Source: an uncultured Bacteroidota bacterium
Lineage (GTDB): Bacteria; Bacteroidota; Bacteroidia; Chitinophagales; Chitinophagaceae
Assembly (NCBI GenBank): GCA_903912435.1
Contig: CAIWHI010000993.1
Location: 1-29,042, forward strand
Length of the DNA stretch: 29,042 bases
Reading direction: 5' to 3'
Within the stretch, counting starts at the first letter, position 1, and every line of letters starts with the position of its first letter. Below, one piece after another: positions 1 through 7,667 of the stretch. Both the position numbers and the translations under genes were made by a program. The notes under the pieces are model-generated. The model was not told the origin of the DNA, ran no database searches, and was given only the letters and a program-made list of their open reading frames with translations.

Positions 1-7
1 ATCGGGG

Positions 8-700
8 GTGAAGAAATTTTTCAAAACCTCCCTGCGTATCTTATTCTATCTATTCATAGCTTCACTGGTATATGTACTCATATGTAAGTGGCTCAATCCA
101 CCCATTACCACTACCCAAATAGGCGGCTGGACTGGCGGTTTCGGCATGAAGCGTGACTATGTAAGCTGGAACAATATCTCAAGAAATGTGAAATTGGCTG
201 CCCTGGCAAGCGAAGACCAGCTCTTCCCCGAGCATGGCGGTTTTGACTGGAAATCGATTGACAAGAGTGTAAATGGCCCTAAGAAAAAGAAAAGGGTGCG
301 TGGTGGTGGAGCTAGTACCATAAGCCAGCAAACCGCTAAAAACGTTTTCCTATGGCAGGGCACAGGCGTGGGCCGCTACATAAGGAAAGTACCGGAATTT
401 TACTTTACCCAGCTTATAGAATGGACCTGGGGTAAAAAACGCATATTGGAGGTATATCTGAATGTGATAGAGATGGGGCCTGGTATATTTGGTATTGAGG
501 CTGCATCTATGACCTATTTTCACAAGCATGCAAAAGACCTAAGCCGGGCAGAAGCTGCCATGATTATTGCCTGTCTGCCTAATCCCAAAAAATTCCTGGT
601 AAAACCCATGAGCCACCGTGTTTCATGGCGCTACCCACAGATAATGGAACAGATGAACAACCTGGAGGGTGATGAGGATGTGGAGGCTGTGATTAATTAA
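8..700 (+). CDS. mtgA: Monofunctional peptidoglycan glycosyltransferase (GT51)
   Basis: This enzyme polymerises lipid II into glycan strands on the outer face of the inner membrane and lacks a transpeptidase domain. One N-terminal membrane anchor (about residues 8-27) is followed by the family's NPP sequence (30-32). The GT51 motifs are in order: SEDQLFPEHGG with catalytic Glu69, GGGASTISQQTAKNVFL (99-115), and KRILEVYLNVIEMGPGIFGIEAAS (144-167). At 230 aa the length is normal for MtgA. The start used is GTG at position 8. The frame stays open to the window edge, so an upstream start cannot be excluded. No terminator is evident before radC, 151 nt downstream. Confidence 0.92.
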   Translation: MKKFFKTSLRILFYLFIASLVYVLICKWLNPPITTTQIGGWTGGFGMKRDYVSWNNISRNVKLAALASEDQLFPEHGGFDWKSIDKSVNGPKKKKRVRGGGASTISQQTAKNVFLWQGTGVGRYIRKVPEFYFTQLIEWTWGKKRILEVYLNVIEMGPGIFGIEAASMTYFHKHAKDLSRAEAAMIIACLPNPKKFLVKPMSHRVSWRYPQIMEQMNNLEGDEDVEAVIN

Positions 701-851
701 TAGGTATATTATCTTATTGCAGCTGGAATAAGGTAGACTGCGTGTATTTAAGGTTTATCATCTACTATTCCAGGTATCCATTTTGGCATTCTTTACGAAT
801 TTGCTAATTGTAGAATCCCCCGTTTCAAAATAATCTGTATTTTCAACGCCT

Positions 852-1541
852 ATGAGCGATTTTAAGAGTATTAAGAATTGGACAGAAGACGAGCAGCCAA
901 GGGAAAAACTGGTATCAAAGGGCCCTGATGCATTATCTGATGCCGAATTGCTGGCCATATTATTAGGTACTGGCACTGTAAAACGCTCTGCAGTAGATTT
1001 GGCCCGAGACATTTTGGGGTTGGCTCAAAATAATCTTATTCAATTAGGTCGCTTAGATTTAAAGGAACTACAACAAATAAATGGTATTGGAGAAGCAAAA
1101 GCGATAACGGTGAAAGCCGCCATGGAGCTAGGCAGGCGTAGGCAGGTGGGTGAGGTATTGGAAAGACCTACCATATCTAAAAGTGATGATGCAGCCAAAA
1201 TACTTGTCCCCCTGATGCAAGATCTAAATCATGAAGTCTTTTATGTCATTTACCTCAACCATTCCCGAAAAGTATTGAAGATAGAAATGATAAGTAGTGG
1301 TGGGTTTACAGGCACAGTGGCTGATATTAAAATGATACTCAAAAATTGCATCCTCAATAATGCCAACCAACTGGTTATTGGCCACAACCACCCTTCTGGT
1401 ACTAAAAAACCAAGTGAGGCTGATAAGTCAATTACCCTAAGGCTTAGGGATTCTGCCAATATAATGGACATAAAACTACTTGACCATATAATAGTAGCAG
1501 GTAATGATTTTTTGAGTATGTCGGATGAAGGTATTATTTGA
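852..1541 (+). CDS. radC: RadC family JAB-domain protein
   Basis: RadC-family (UPF0758) protein. The name comes from a historical link to DNA repair, and the biochemical role is unsettled. An N-terminal helix-hairpin-helix-like region (about 67-90, INGIGEAKA) precedes a JAB/MPN-type metalloprotease fold. The fold carries the HNHPSG metal-binding motif at 178-183 and the downstream Asp at 191. At 229 aa the protein is full length. It converges with tmk, whose stop lies 9 nt away, and no hairpin terminator is visible between them. A degenerate -7-like sequence (TATTTTCA) lies just before the ATG. Confidence 0.94.
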   Translation: MSDFKSIKNWTEDEQPREKLVSKGPDALSDAELLAILLGTGTVKRSAVDLARDILGLAQNNLIQLGRLDLKELQQINGIGEAKAITVKAAMELGRRRQVGEVLERPTISKSDDAAKILVPLMQDLNHEVFYVIYLNHSRKVLKIEMISSGGFTGTVADIKMILKNCILNNANQLVIGHNHPSGTKKPSEADKSITLRLRDSANIMDIKLLDHIIVAGNDFLSMSDEGII

Positions 1542-1550
1542 TTGGCTAAC

Positions 1551-2174
1551 CTAATTATCTAGGGCTACAACGAGATTTACAACATCATTTAAAATTTCCT
1601 GCTGGCCTCGGTTACCATCTACAAATACAATCTTCTCTTCAGCCTTCAGCTTTTCGAAGGCTTCCATGTATTTGGCCCTTACATTTTTCAGGTTATCGAG
1701 GGCTTCATATAATTCAACACCTTCCCTATTGGCCAATATGCGCTGATGGCATACCTCGGGGGCAACATCAATAAATATATTTATGTCAGGGCGCAAAATC
1801 CGTGCACACATTTTATTAGCATCAATTACCCAATCAATATCGGTATGTGTGCCATGGTAGGCATAGGATGAGAAATAGTAGCGGTCGGTAATGATGGTAT
1901 ACCCCTCATTAAGCATCTTTACAAGGCCATTGGTTTCATTGAGCAAATGATCGAGCCTATCGGCTAGAAATAGTCCGGCTATGGTTATATGGTCGGCCTT
2001 GCGGTTGCCTTTTAGTATGTCCCTTATTATGGTACCAATATAACTATCTGTTGGCTCAAATGTGGTATACACCTTGTGCCCTTCCTGTTTCAGTTTTTCG
2101 GCAAGTAATCTTGCCTGTGTGCTTTTACCACTACCATCAATTCCCTCAAGGGCAATAAACAAATTCTTCCTCAT
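1551..2174 (-). CDS. tmk: Thymidylate kinase
   Basis: Phosphorylates dTMP to dTDP with ATP in the cytoplasm, for dTTP synthesis. The P-loop ExxGxDGSGKST sits at residues 10-19, the DRYYFSS substrate/DR motif at 97-103, and the dTMP-binding FEPTDSYIG region at 39-47. At 207 aa it is the usual size for the family. A TACTTTTA sequence on the minus strand at 2190-2197, one base off the TAnnTTTG -7 element, is 15 nt before the ATG and is a plausible promoter. The gene is convergent with radC. Confidence 0.96.
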   Translation of the reverse strand: MRKNLFIALEGIDGSGKSTQARLLAEKLKQEGHKVYTTFEPTDSYIGTIIRDILKGNRKADHITIAGLFLADRLDHLLNETNGLVKMLNEGYTIITDRYYFSSYAYHGTHTDIDWVIDANKMCARILRPDINIFIDVAPEVCHQRILANREGVELYEALDNLKNVRAKYMEAFEKLKAEEKIVFVDGNRGQQEILNDVVNLVVALDN

Positions 2175-2265
2175 AAATTCTTGATGGGCTAAAAGTACAT
2201 TTTTTTCTATAGCCGTATCAAATAATCAGGAAGTAGTCGCAACATAAGTTCTCTAATTTATGACT

Positions 2266-2273
2266 TATTTTTG
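2266..2273 (+). promoter_or_regulatory. Bacteroidota -7 element for the PCD gene
   Basis: TATTTTTG matches TAnnTTTG exactly and ends 19 nt before the ATG at 2293. No clear -33 TTTG was found at the expected distance. Confidence 0.5.
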
Positions 2274-2292
2274 ATTCTCAATTAGCTTAAAT

Positions 2293-2538
2293 ATGGCCTG
2301 GGTAGAAACAGATAATAAATTATACAGCTCCTTTAAATTTAAGGATTTTATTGAAGCATATGGCTTTATGACACAAGTAGCCCTAGTAGCCGAAAAACAA
2401 GACCACCATCCTACCTGGACGAATACCTATAATAAGGTAGAAATATGGCTTACCACCCATTCGGCAGGTAATACCGTTACGGATAAAGACCATAAACTGG
2501 CAGAGGCAATTGATAAGATTCTCAACAAAACCGGTTAA
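2293..2538 (+). CDS. phhB: 4a-hydroxytetrahydrobiopterin (pterin carbinolamine) dehydratase
   Basis: PCD/DCoH-family enzyme that dehydrates 4a-hydroxytetrahydrobiopterin, recycling the cofactor of aromatic amino-acid hydroxylases. The family signature is clear: EKQDHHPTW at about 34-42 with the active-site HHP, YNKVEIWLTTH at 46-56, and D-x-x-LA near residue 70. At 81 aa the chain is slightly short because the N-terminal arm is minimal; the core is complete. It is a single-gene transcription unit, with a -7 element upstream and a strong hairpin downstream. No aromatic amino-acid hydroxylase gene is in the window, so its partner is not visible here. Confidence 0.88.
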   Translation: MAWVETDNKLYSSFKFKDFIEAYGFMTQVALVAEKQDHHPTWTNTYNKVEIWLTTHSAGNTVTDKDHKLAEAIDKILNKTG

Positions 2539-2556
2539 TATACCAGCCTCAAACAA

Positions 2557-2590
2557 CAAACCCGTTCAAGATTTTTCCTGAACGGGTTTG
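2557..2590. terminator. Bidirectional intrinsic terminator
   Basis: A perfect 12-bp stem (CAAACCCGTTCA / TGAACGGGTTTG) with a 10-nt loop lies between the convergent PCD gene and the beta-barrel gene ending at 2613. T-rich sequence flanks both sides. Confidence 0.8.
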
Positions 2591-2612
2591 CTCTATTATA
2601 AAAAATTTAAGA

Positions 2613-3188
2613 TTAATATTCTATCGCCTTTTCTTTAGCCCTTAATGTGCGAGGGAACCTTACAGATAAACCGCCATGAATTAGACCCTTATATCCAAAT
2701 CCAACCTCAGCAAATCCGGCAATCTGCCTGCCTATCCTGATACCAAATGGTGTTGCCTGAAAACCCCATAATTTTAAACCGGAACGGTCTGCGTTACCCG
2801 GCATTACATCACCATCTGAAAACAAAGTTACACCCATAGAACCAGCACCATATAACCTTACCCTGATTGGCGCTTTACGGGTATCCATATAACTCACAGT
2901 AAACTCTGGACTAATAGTCACGAAACTACCATTTACACGACCATCAGAACCAGCAATATTCTCAAAAGACACTCCCATACCCAGAGTAAAATCTCTGGAA
3001 ATATAATATCTGTAATTTAACACCGGTGACCCTGAAGAGTTGCTAAATGGAACGCCGTTAAATAATGTATAACTGCTCCAATAACCATATCCAAGTGATA
3101 TTTCGCTTTTACCTTTCTGCGCATGGCTTTTTGGTAAAAAACAAAATAAGGTAAGTGCCAAACATAAAACGGAAATCTTCCTTTGCAT
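2613..3188 (-). CDS. Secreted outer-membrane beta-barrel-like protein
   Basis: Residues 1-23 form a Sec signal peptide (MQRK, hydrophobic core, cleavage after SHA/AQ). The mature chain has alternating polar/aromatic beta-strand segments, glycine-rich turns (SLGYGYWSSY, GFGYKGLIHGGLSVRFPR) and an early aromatic residue in each predicted strand. This looks like a small 8-strand Bacteroidota outer-membrane barrel. No enzymatic motif was recognised and the substrate is unknown. It is monocistronic and divergent from lysA across a 200-nt spacer. No clear TAnnTTTG element was found upstream on its strand. Confidence 0.65.
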   Translation of the reverse strand: MQRKISVLCLALTLFCFLPKSHAQKGKSEISLGYGYWSSYTLFNGVPFSNSSGSPVLNYRYYISRDFTLGMGVSFENIAGSDGRVNGSFVTISPEFTVSYMDTRKAPIRVRLYGAGSMGVTLFSDGDVMPGNADRSGLKLWGFQATPFGIRIGRQIAGFAEVGFGYKGLIHGGLSVRFPRTLRAKEKAIEY

Positions 3189-3375
3189 AATAAGCTGTGT
3201 TTAATCGTGTATTTGAATTTCTAAATAAAAATGGGTTACGAAGGCTTAAAGATATGGCAAACTTTCATTTCTCCAAAACTCTTTGGCACAAACTTACTCA
3301 ATTACATTAAACACCCTACCTAAATGGCACAATAATTTTAACATACTCCATCGAAAAGCATGAATAGGCTATAAC

Positions 3376-3383
3376 TACTTTTG
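3376..3383 (+). promoter_or_regulatory. -7 element of lysA, near-leaderless
   Basis: TACTTTTG matches TAnnTTTG and ends only 5 nt before the lysA ATG at 3389. If transcription starts at the usual distance, the transcript would begin at or very near the start codon. Confidence 0.55.
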
Positions 3384-3388
3384 CAGAA

Positions 3389-4597
3389 ATGATACATCCT
3401 TTAAATAATAGTCAATTGGTAGCAGTTGCCAATGAATTTGGCTCACCTATATATGTGTACCATGCAGAGAAGATTGAAGAACAATATAATAAGCTTACTA
3501 CTGCATTTAGCAACCACCCCACCCGATTTTATTATGCATGTAAGGCATTGACCAACATCAATATCCTAAAGCACCTTAAATCGCTGGGTGCTGGTCTTGA
3601 TTGTGTAAGTATCAATGAGGTGAAGCTGGGCCTTATGGCCGGTTTTGAACCTAATGAAATATTGTTCACCCCCAATTGTGTTGATTTCAACGAAATATTG
3701 GAGGGCGTAGAATTGGGCATCAATATAAACATTGACAATATATCTATACTGGAGCAATTTGGCAACAAGTTTGGTAATACTTACCCTGTTTGCATTCGTA
3801 TCAATCCGCATATTGTTGCAGGAGGTAATTACAAAATATCTACAGGCCATATTGATAGTAAGTTTGGGATATCCATTCATCAGTTAAGGCATATAGAGCG
3901 TATAGTAAAAACTACGGGCCTGCATGTAAAGGGCCTGCATATGCATACCGGTAGTGAGATAAAAGATATAGATGTGTTTCTGCAGGGCCTGGATGTTATG
4001 TTTGGTATAGCTTCTCATTTCGAGGCATTGGATTTTATAGATTTGGGTAGTGGTTTTAAAGTACCCTATAAAGAAGATGACCAGGAAACTGATGTTACCA
4101 CCCTGGGGACAAAGGTAGCCATGGCTGCTAAAGAATTTGAAAAAGAAAATAAACGCCCAATTGAAATATGGTTTGAGCCAGGCAAGTTTCTGGTAAGTGA
4201 ATGCGGGTATTTCATAGTAAAGGCAAATATTATTAAGCAAACAACGGCAACAGTATTTGTAGGGGTGAATTCAGGTTTTAATCATCTTATCAGGCCTATG
4301 TTTTATGATAGCTACCATAGGATAGCTAATATATCCAACCCAGAAGGTCCGCAAAGAATTTACACAGTAGTAGGAAACATTTGTGAAACTGACACCTTCG
4401 CCTGGGACAGGGTACTTAATGAGGTAAGCGAAGGCGACTATCTGGTATTTTACAATGCCGGTGCCTATGGTTTTGAAATGAGCAGCAATTTCAACTCCCG
4501 ACTAAAACCCGCTGAGGTAATGATAAAAGATGGTGCAGCACGCCTCATTCGTAAACCAGACCAATTTGAAGATTTGCTTAGGAACCAGGTTATTTAG
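3389..4597 (+). CDS. lysA: Diaminopimelate decarboxylase
   Basis: PLP enzyme that decarboxylates meso-diaminopimelate to lysine, the last step of lysine synthesis. It has the fold III alanine-racemase-like barrel plus a C-terminal beta domain. Visible features are YYACKALTN with the Schiff-base Lys52, GLHMHTGSEI (182-191), the phosphate-binding DLGSGF loop (218-223), EPGKFLV (263-269) and NICETDTFA with catalytic Cys332/Glu333 from the partner subunit. YGFEMSSNFNSR follows near the C-terminus. At 402 aa it is full length. Related ornithine and carboxynorspermidine decarboxylases share the fold, but the motif spacing and CETD fit LysA best. It stands alone, followed by a hairpin at 4601. Confidence 0.92.
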   Translation: MIHPLNNSQLVAVANEFGSPIYVYHAEKIEEQYNKLTTAFSNHPTRFYYACKALTNINILKHLKSLGAGLDCVSINEVKLGLMAGFEPNEILFTPNCVDFNEILEGVELGININIDNISILEQFGNKFGNTYPVCIRINPHIVAGGNYKISTGHIDSKFGISIHQLRHIERIVKTTGLHVKGLHMHTGSEIKDIDVFLQGLDVMFGIASHFEALDFIDLGSGFKVPYKEDDQETDVTTLGTKVAMAAKEFEKENKRPIEIWFEPGKFLVSECGYFIVKANIIKQTTATVFVGVNSGFNHLIRPMFYDSYHRIANISNPEGPQRIYTVVGNICETDTFAWDRVLNEVSEGDYLVFYNAGAYGFEMSSNFNSRLKPAEVMIKDGAARLIRKPDQFEDLLRNQVI

Positions 4598-4600
4598 CAT

Positions 4601-4639
4601 AAAAAGTAATAGTACACAGATATGTTGTTATTACTTTTT
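4601..4639 (+). terminator. Probable terminator after lysA
   Basis: An 11-bp inverted repeat (AAAAAGTAATA / TATTACTTTTT) with a 17-nt loop starts 3 nt after the lysA stop and ends in a T-run. The stem is AT-rich, so termination strength is uncertain. Confidence 0.5.
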
Positions 4640-5058
4640 ACTCCTTTTTCATGCCAATCTCTATAAGACGGTAATTGTAGCTGGTTTATAAATCAAATAA
4701 TTGATTTATCATTTTATTATTCATTGTGTATACATTTCATTGGTAAGTAAATAGGTCAATCATCATATTTGGTAAAATTAATCTACATCTGGCTGCAAAC
4801 ATGTCAATAATTCCAGGAATATACCTATTGAATTGCTGGTAAAAAGGTATCCCATTTTTGTTAAACATAATACCGCCCCAATAGCCAATCAAAGCAAAAA
4901 TTGAGGGGTTAAACATAGAATTAATCAGGACTAACAAATTGCAAATACATAATATACACGTCAATATATGGATAAAACAGAATTATATTCACATAATTCT
5001 AATTGATATTTCAATTGACGGCCTTGGTTTTGTAGTTTTACACCCTAAAACAGGCAAT
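4640..5058. other. Non-coding gap of about 420 nt
   Basis: Very AT-rich and without a convincing gene. It contains a 9-bp inverted repeat, ATAAATCAA / TTGATTTAT, at 4688-4709 with a 4-nt loop. It also has a 75-codon minus-strand reading frame (4737-4964) whose product resembles no family I know. A weak -7-like TAGTTTTA at about 5033 may serve the reductase starting at 5059. Confidence 0.4.
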
Positions 5059-5934
5059 ATGAAAATTTTTATCTCAGGGGCGTCAGGATTGGTTGGTGGT
5101 AATTGTTTAAAGCATTTTCTGGAGCAGGGCTGGAATGCCATTGGCTCCTATTATTCTTTTGAAACTGAAGATACTGTGTTCTACGATACCCTTATGCCCA
5201 ACCACCCTAATAACTTTGATATCGAGGCCTTTAAGCCCAATGTAATAGTGCACTGTGGCGCATTGACCCATGTGGATTATTGCGAAACCAATATCCAGGA
5301 AAGCTATGATAAAACTGTGCAGAGTACTATCAACCTGGTAAAACTGGCAAACACATGTAATGCCCGCCTGGTATACATTAGTACAGATTACGTTTTTGAT
5401 GGAGAAAATGGCCCATATAGGGAAGATGCACCCGTTAATCCATTAGGTATTTATGCTAAGCATAAGTTAGAAGCAGAGCAGATTGTGCTAAGGGATATAG
5501 CCAACCCATTGGTGTTGCGTGTTACCAATGTTTATGGCAATGAGTTGAGAGGCAAAAACTTCGTCGCCCGTATTATTGACCAATGTAAGAACAATCAAAA
5601 GCTTACTCTCAAACTTCCTTATGACCAATATGCCTCCCCATGTAATGCCTGGGATATTGCACGTTGTATGTACCTTCTATTAAGAGATGAAAAAAAAGGC
5701 GTTTACAATATTGGCGGAACCGATTACATGAACCGCGTTGAGCTTGCATTAAGAGTATTAAGCTATTTCCCTGATGCACAATACGACCTGGTACCAGTGA
5801 GTACTGCCGAATTGAAACAACCAGCCGCCAGACCATTATTAGGCGGATTTGTAAAAATGAAATTTAGTAACGAATACCCTGAATTTCTATTTGGGAATAT
5901 AGACAGTTACTTGAAAGAACGACTAAGCAAATAA
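5059..5934 (+). CDS. RmlD-like dTDP-4-dehydrorhamnose reductase family protein
   Basis: Extended short-chain dehydrogenase that probably reduces or epimerises a nucleotide sugar for surface polysaccharide synthesis. The start is placed at MKIFISGASG; the same frame runs 40 codons further upstream, but that stretch is low-complexity and unlike the family. The NAD(P)-binding GASGLVGG lies at residues 7-14. The YISTDYVFDG strand and YAKHK (YxxxK catalytic pair) follow, then an NVYG substrate region. At 291 aa the length fits RmlD. No other rhamnose genes (rmlA, rmlB, rmlC) are adjacent, so the exact sugar is undetermined. Confidence 0.75.
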   Translation: MKIFISGASGLVGGNCLKHFLEQGWNAIGSYYSFETEDTVFYDTLMPNHPNNFDIEAFKPNVIVHCGALTHVDYCETNIQESYDKTVQSTINLVKLANTCNARLVYISTDYVFDGENGPYREDAPVNPLGIYAKHKLEAEQIVLRDIANPLVLRVTNVYGNELRGKNFVARIIDQCKNNQKLTLKLPYDQYASPCNAWDIARCMYLLLRDEKKGVYNIGGTDYMNRVELALRVLSYFPDAQYDLVPVSTAELKQPAARPLLGGFVKMKFSNEYPEFLFGNIDSYLKERLSK

Positions 5935-5949
5935 AATTGGTTGGCAGGG

Positions 5950-6705
5950 TTATTTAATATTAACTCTGCCAACTTTTAATACCAGTTTCCAAACAATTTC
6001 CTTTTCCTCATTAGTATCAGGCCAATATTTACAAAGCTCACTGGCTACATGATCAGTTGGGTTGTCTATATTGATATTAATATAACGCTGGGTAGCCGAC
6101 CATGTATTCAACAAGCCAATGAAATCAGCCCTGTTCATATTTCTATCGCATTGAAATTCAGGTGTTTCCAATAGCTGATAAGGAAATGAGATGGTTGAAT
6201 ACCCATTCTCCACTAATCGATTTTCAGGCAACCAATAATTATGGAGAACCACATCGTGATAATGTTGCACTACAGCATCAATATCAGGTGAGACAGTAGG
6301 GTTTCCGTAAGCCCACACAGCAATTACTCCATTTGGTTTTAGTACACGGGATGCCTCGTTGAAAAAACCTTCTAAATCGAACCAATGGAGTGCATTAGCA
6401 GTTGTAACCAAATCTACTGAATTCGAAGGAAGACCTGTTTGTTCTGCTTTTTCAATCTTATAGTGTACCCTGTCATGCCTTATGCTATTGGCTATTTGCT
6501 GCTCACTGGGGTCAGTGGCAAAAACCTGGTTGAAAAAATCTGCCAATCCTATGGCAGCTTGCCCATTACCTGTACCACAATCCCAAACAAGCTCATGACT
6601 ACTAACTAAAGAAGCCAGATATGAATAAAGTGCCGTAGGATATAATGGTCTGTATTTCAGATAGATATCTGATTGCCTGGAGAAATTATCTTTGAAGGGT
6701 TCCAT
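5950..6705 (-). CDS. Class I SAM-dependent methyltransferase
   Basis: Methyltransferase of the Methyltransf_11 type. Motif I, VWDCGTGNGQAA, is at about residues 40-51, followed by an acidic ATDPSEQQI (end of beta 2) and VTTANALHWFD (motif post-II/IV). The LHWFD sequence resembles trans-aconitate methyltransferase-like and TgmT-like enzymes, but the substrate cannot be read from sequence. The ATG at 6705 (MEPFKDNF) is preferred over 6747 because a -7-like TACTTTCG lies between them at 6723-6730 and homologues of this type begin near this point. It converges with the sugar reductase, with 15 nt between the stops. Confidence 0.8.
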   Translation of the reverse strand: MEPFKDNFSRQSDIYLKYRPLYPTALYSYLASLVSSHELVWDCGTGNGQAAIGLADFFNQVFATDPSEQQIANSIRHDRVHYKIEKAEQTGLPSNSVDLVTTANALHWFDLEGFFNEASRVLKPNGVIAVWAYGNPTVSPDIDAVVQHYHDVVLHNYWLPENRLVENGYSTISFPYQLLETPEFQCDRNMNRADFIGLLNTWSATQRYININIDNPTDHVASELCKYWPDTNEEKEIVWKLVLKVGRVNIK

Positions 6706-6722
6706 ATGTTTTGATTGTAAAC

Positions 6723-6730
6723 CGAAAGTA
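6723..6730 (-). promoter_or_regulatory. -7-like element for the methyltransferase
   Basis: On the minus strand this reads TACTTTCG, one mismatch from TAnnTTTG, 17 nt ahead of the ATG at 6705. It lies downstream of the longer alternative start, which supports the shorter protein. Confidence 0.4.
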
Positions 6731-6809
6731 AGAAAGTCTAACATCAATAAAACTTAAAAATATCCCAAAACCCATTCATTATAAATCAAAAGCCATGGGT
6801 GCGCTATAG

Positions 6810-6817
6810 TATCTTTG
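6810..6817 (+). promoter_or_regulatory. -7 element of the SDR gene
   Basis: TATCTTTG matches TAnnTTTG exactly and lies 29 nt before the ATG at 6847. It overlaps the in-frame GTG-initiated extension from 6799, which makes that extension unlikely to be translated. Confidence 0.55.
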
Positions 6818-6846
6818 GAGTATTATTACCAAGGTTAAACACATCT

Positions 6847-7557
6847 ATGCATATGCAAACAGCAATAATTACAGGGGCAACACAGGGAATAGGCAAAGCC
6901 ATAGCTGAGCGGTTTTTAAAAGAAGGCTTATCAATTGCCTTTTGTGCCCGTAATGAGGAAAAAGTTGCTGATTTATCATTAAGGTGGAAAACCACCTACC
7001 CTAATGCTCAAATCTATGGTTTCGTTGCAGACCTGAGTAAAACAGAGGAGGTAAATAACTTTGCTAAAAAGTGTTTGATCGTATTTACCAAAATCGATAT
7101 ACTAGTAAATAATACCGGCACCTACCTGCCCGGATTAATAGCTCATGAACCTGACGGCCTGTTAACCAAAATGATTGAAACCAACCTTTTCAGTGCCTAC
7201 AATCTCACAAGGGCTATATTACCCACTTTGTTGAAACAAAAAACAGGCCATATCTTCAATATGTGTTCCATTGCAAGCCTTAGGGCCTACCCTAATGGAG
7301 GTGCCTATAGCATTTCTAAATACGCACTAATGGGATTTTCTGAGAATCTCAGGGAAGAACTGAAGGATAAAGGCATTAAGGTAACAGCCATTTGCCCAGG
7401 TGCCACCTATACCCCATCGTGGGAAGGTAGTGGAGTATCACCAGATAGAATAATGGAAGCTAACGATATTGCAACCATGGTTTGGAGTGCGAGCCAATTA
7501 TCACCAGGGGCCAATGTTGAAACCATTATTTTGAGACCACAACTAGGTGACCTCTAG
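6847..7557 (+). CDS. Short-chain dehydrogenase/reductase (FabG/YdfG-like)
   Basis: Classical SDR oxidoreductase using NAD(P)H. The TGATQGIG cofactor loop is near the N-terminus, VNNTG replaces the usual NNAG, and Ser in MCSIAS plus YSISK form the catalytic Ser-Tyr-Lys set. PGATYTP follows, matching the PG motif region. The length (236 aa from this start) is normal. Starts at 6847 and 6853 (MHMQTA or MQTA) are equally possible, and both follow the -7 element at 6810. The substrate cannot be assigned; candidates are a 3-oxoacyl-ACP or a 3-hydroxy acid. It is transcribed alone, ahead of batD with its own promoter. Confidence 0.85.
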   Translation: MHMQTAIITGATQGIGKAIAERFLKEGLSIAFCARNEEKVADLSLRWKTTYPNAQIYGFVADLSKTEEVNNFAKKCLIVFTKIDILVNNTGTYLPGLIAHEPDGLLTKMIETNLFSAYNLTRAILPTLLKQKTGHIFNMCSIASLRAYPNGGAYSISKYALMGFSENLREELKDKGIKVTAICPGATYTPSWEGSGVSPDRIMEANDIATMVWSASQLSPGANVETIILRPQLGDL

Positions 7558-7647
7558 ACTTTAACACGGTTTTTGCAAGCTCTGATAAATTAAAGTTTTT
7601 TAACGTAGCTTTAACCCCCTCGCGTTCAGCCTTACCGTCTTTGGGGC

Positions 7648-7655
7648 TATTTTTG
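7648..7655 (+). promoter_or_regulatory. -7 element of batD-batE
   Basis: TATTTTTG matches TAnnTTTG and ends 12 nt before the batD ATG at 7668. It argues for independent transcription of batDE and against the upstream in-frame TTG at 7641. Confidence 0.5.
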
Positions 7656-7667
7656 TGCTACCTAAAA

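Noticed and set aside
3884..4240. Minus-strand 118-codon frame inside lysA
   Set aside because: Antisense to a fully conserved lysA; residue composition is that of a shadow frame.
4688..4709. 9-bp inverted repeat as a terminator
   Set aside because: AT-only stem apart from one C-G pair, no T-run, and lysA already has a closer hairpin.
4737..4964. Minus-strand 75-codon frame as a gene
   Set aside because: No recognisable family, signal peptide or leader; very AT-rich. Kept only as a low-interest finding.
6799..6846. GTG start at 6799 for the SDR
   Set aside because: The extension spans an exact -7 element, and the SDR fold begins at MQTAIITGA.
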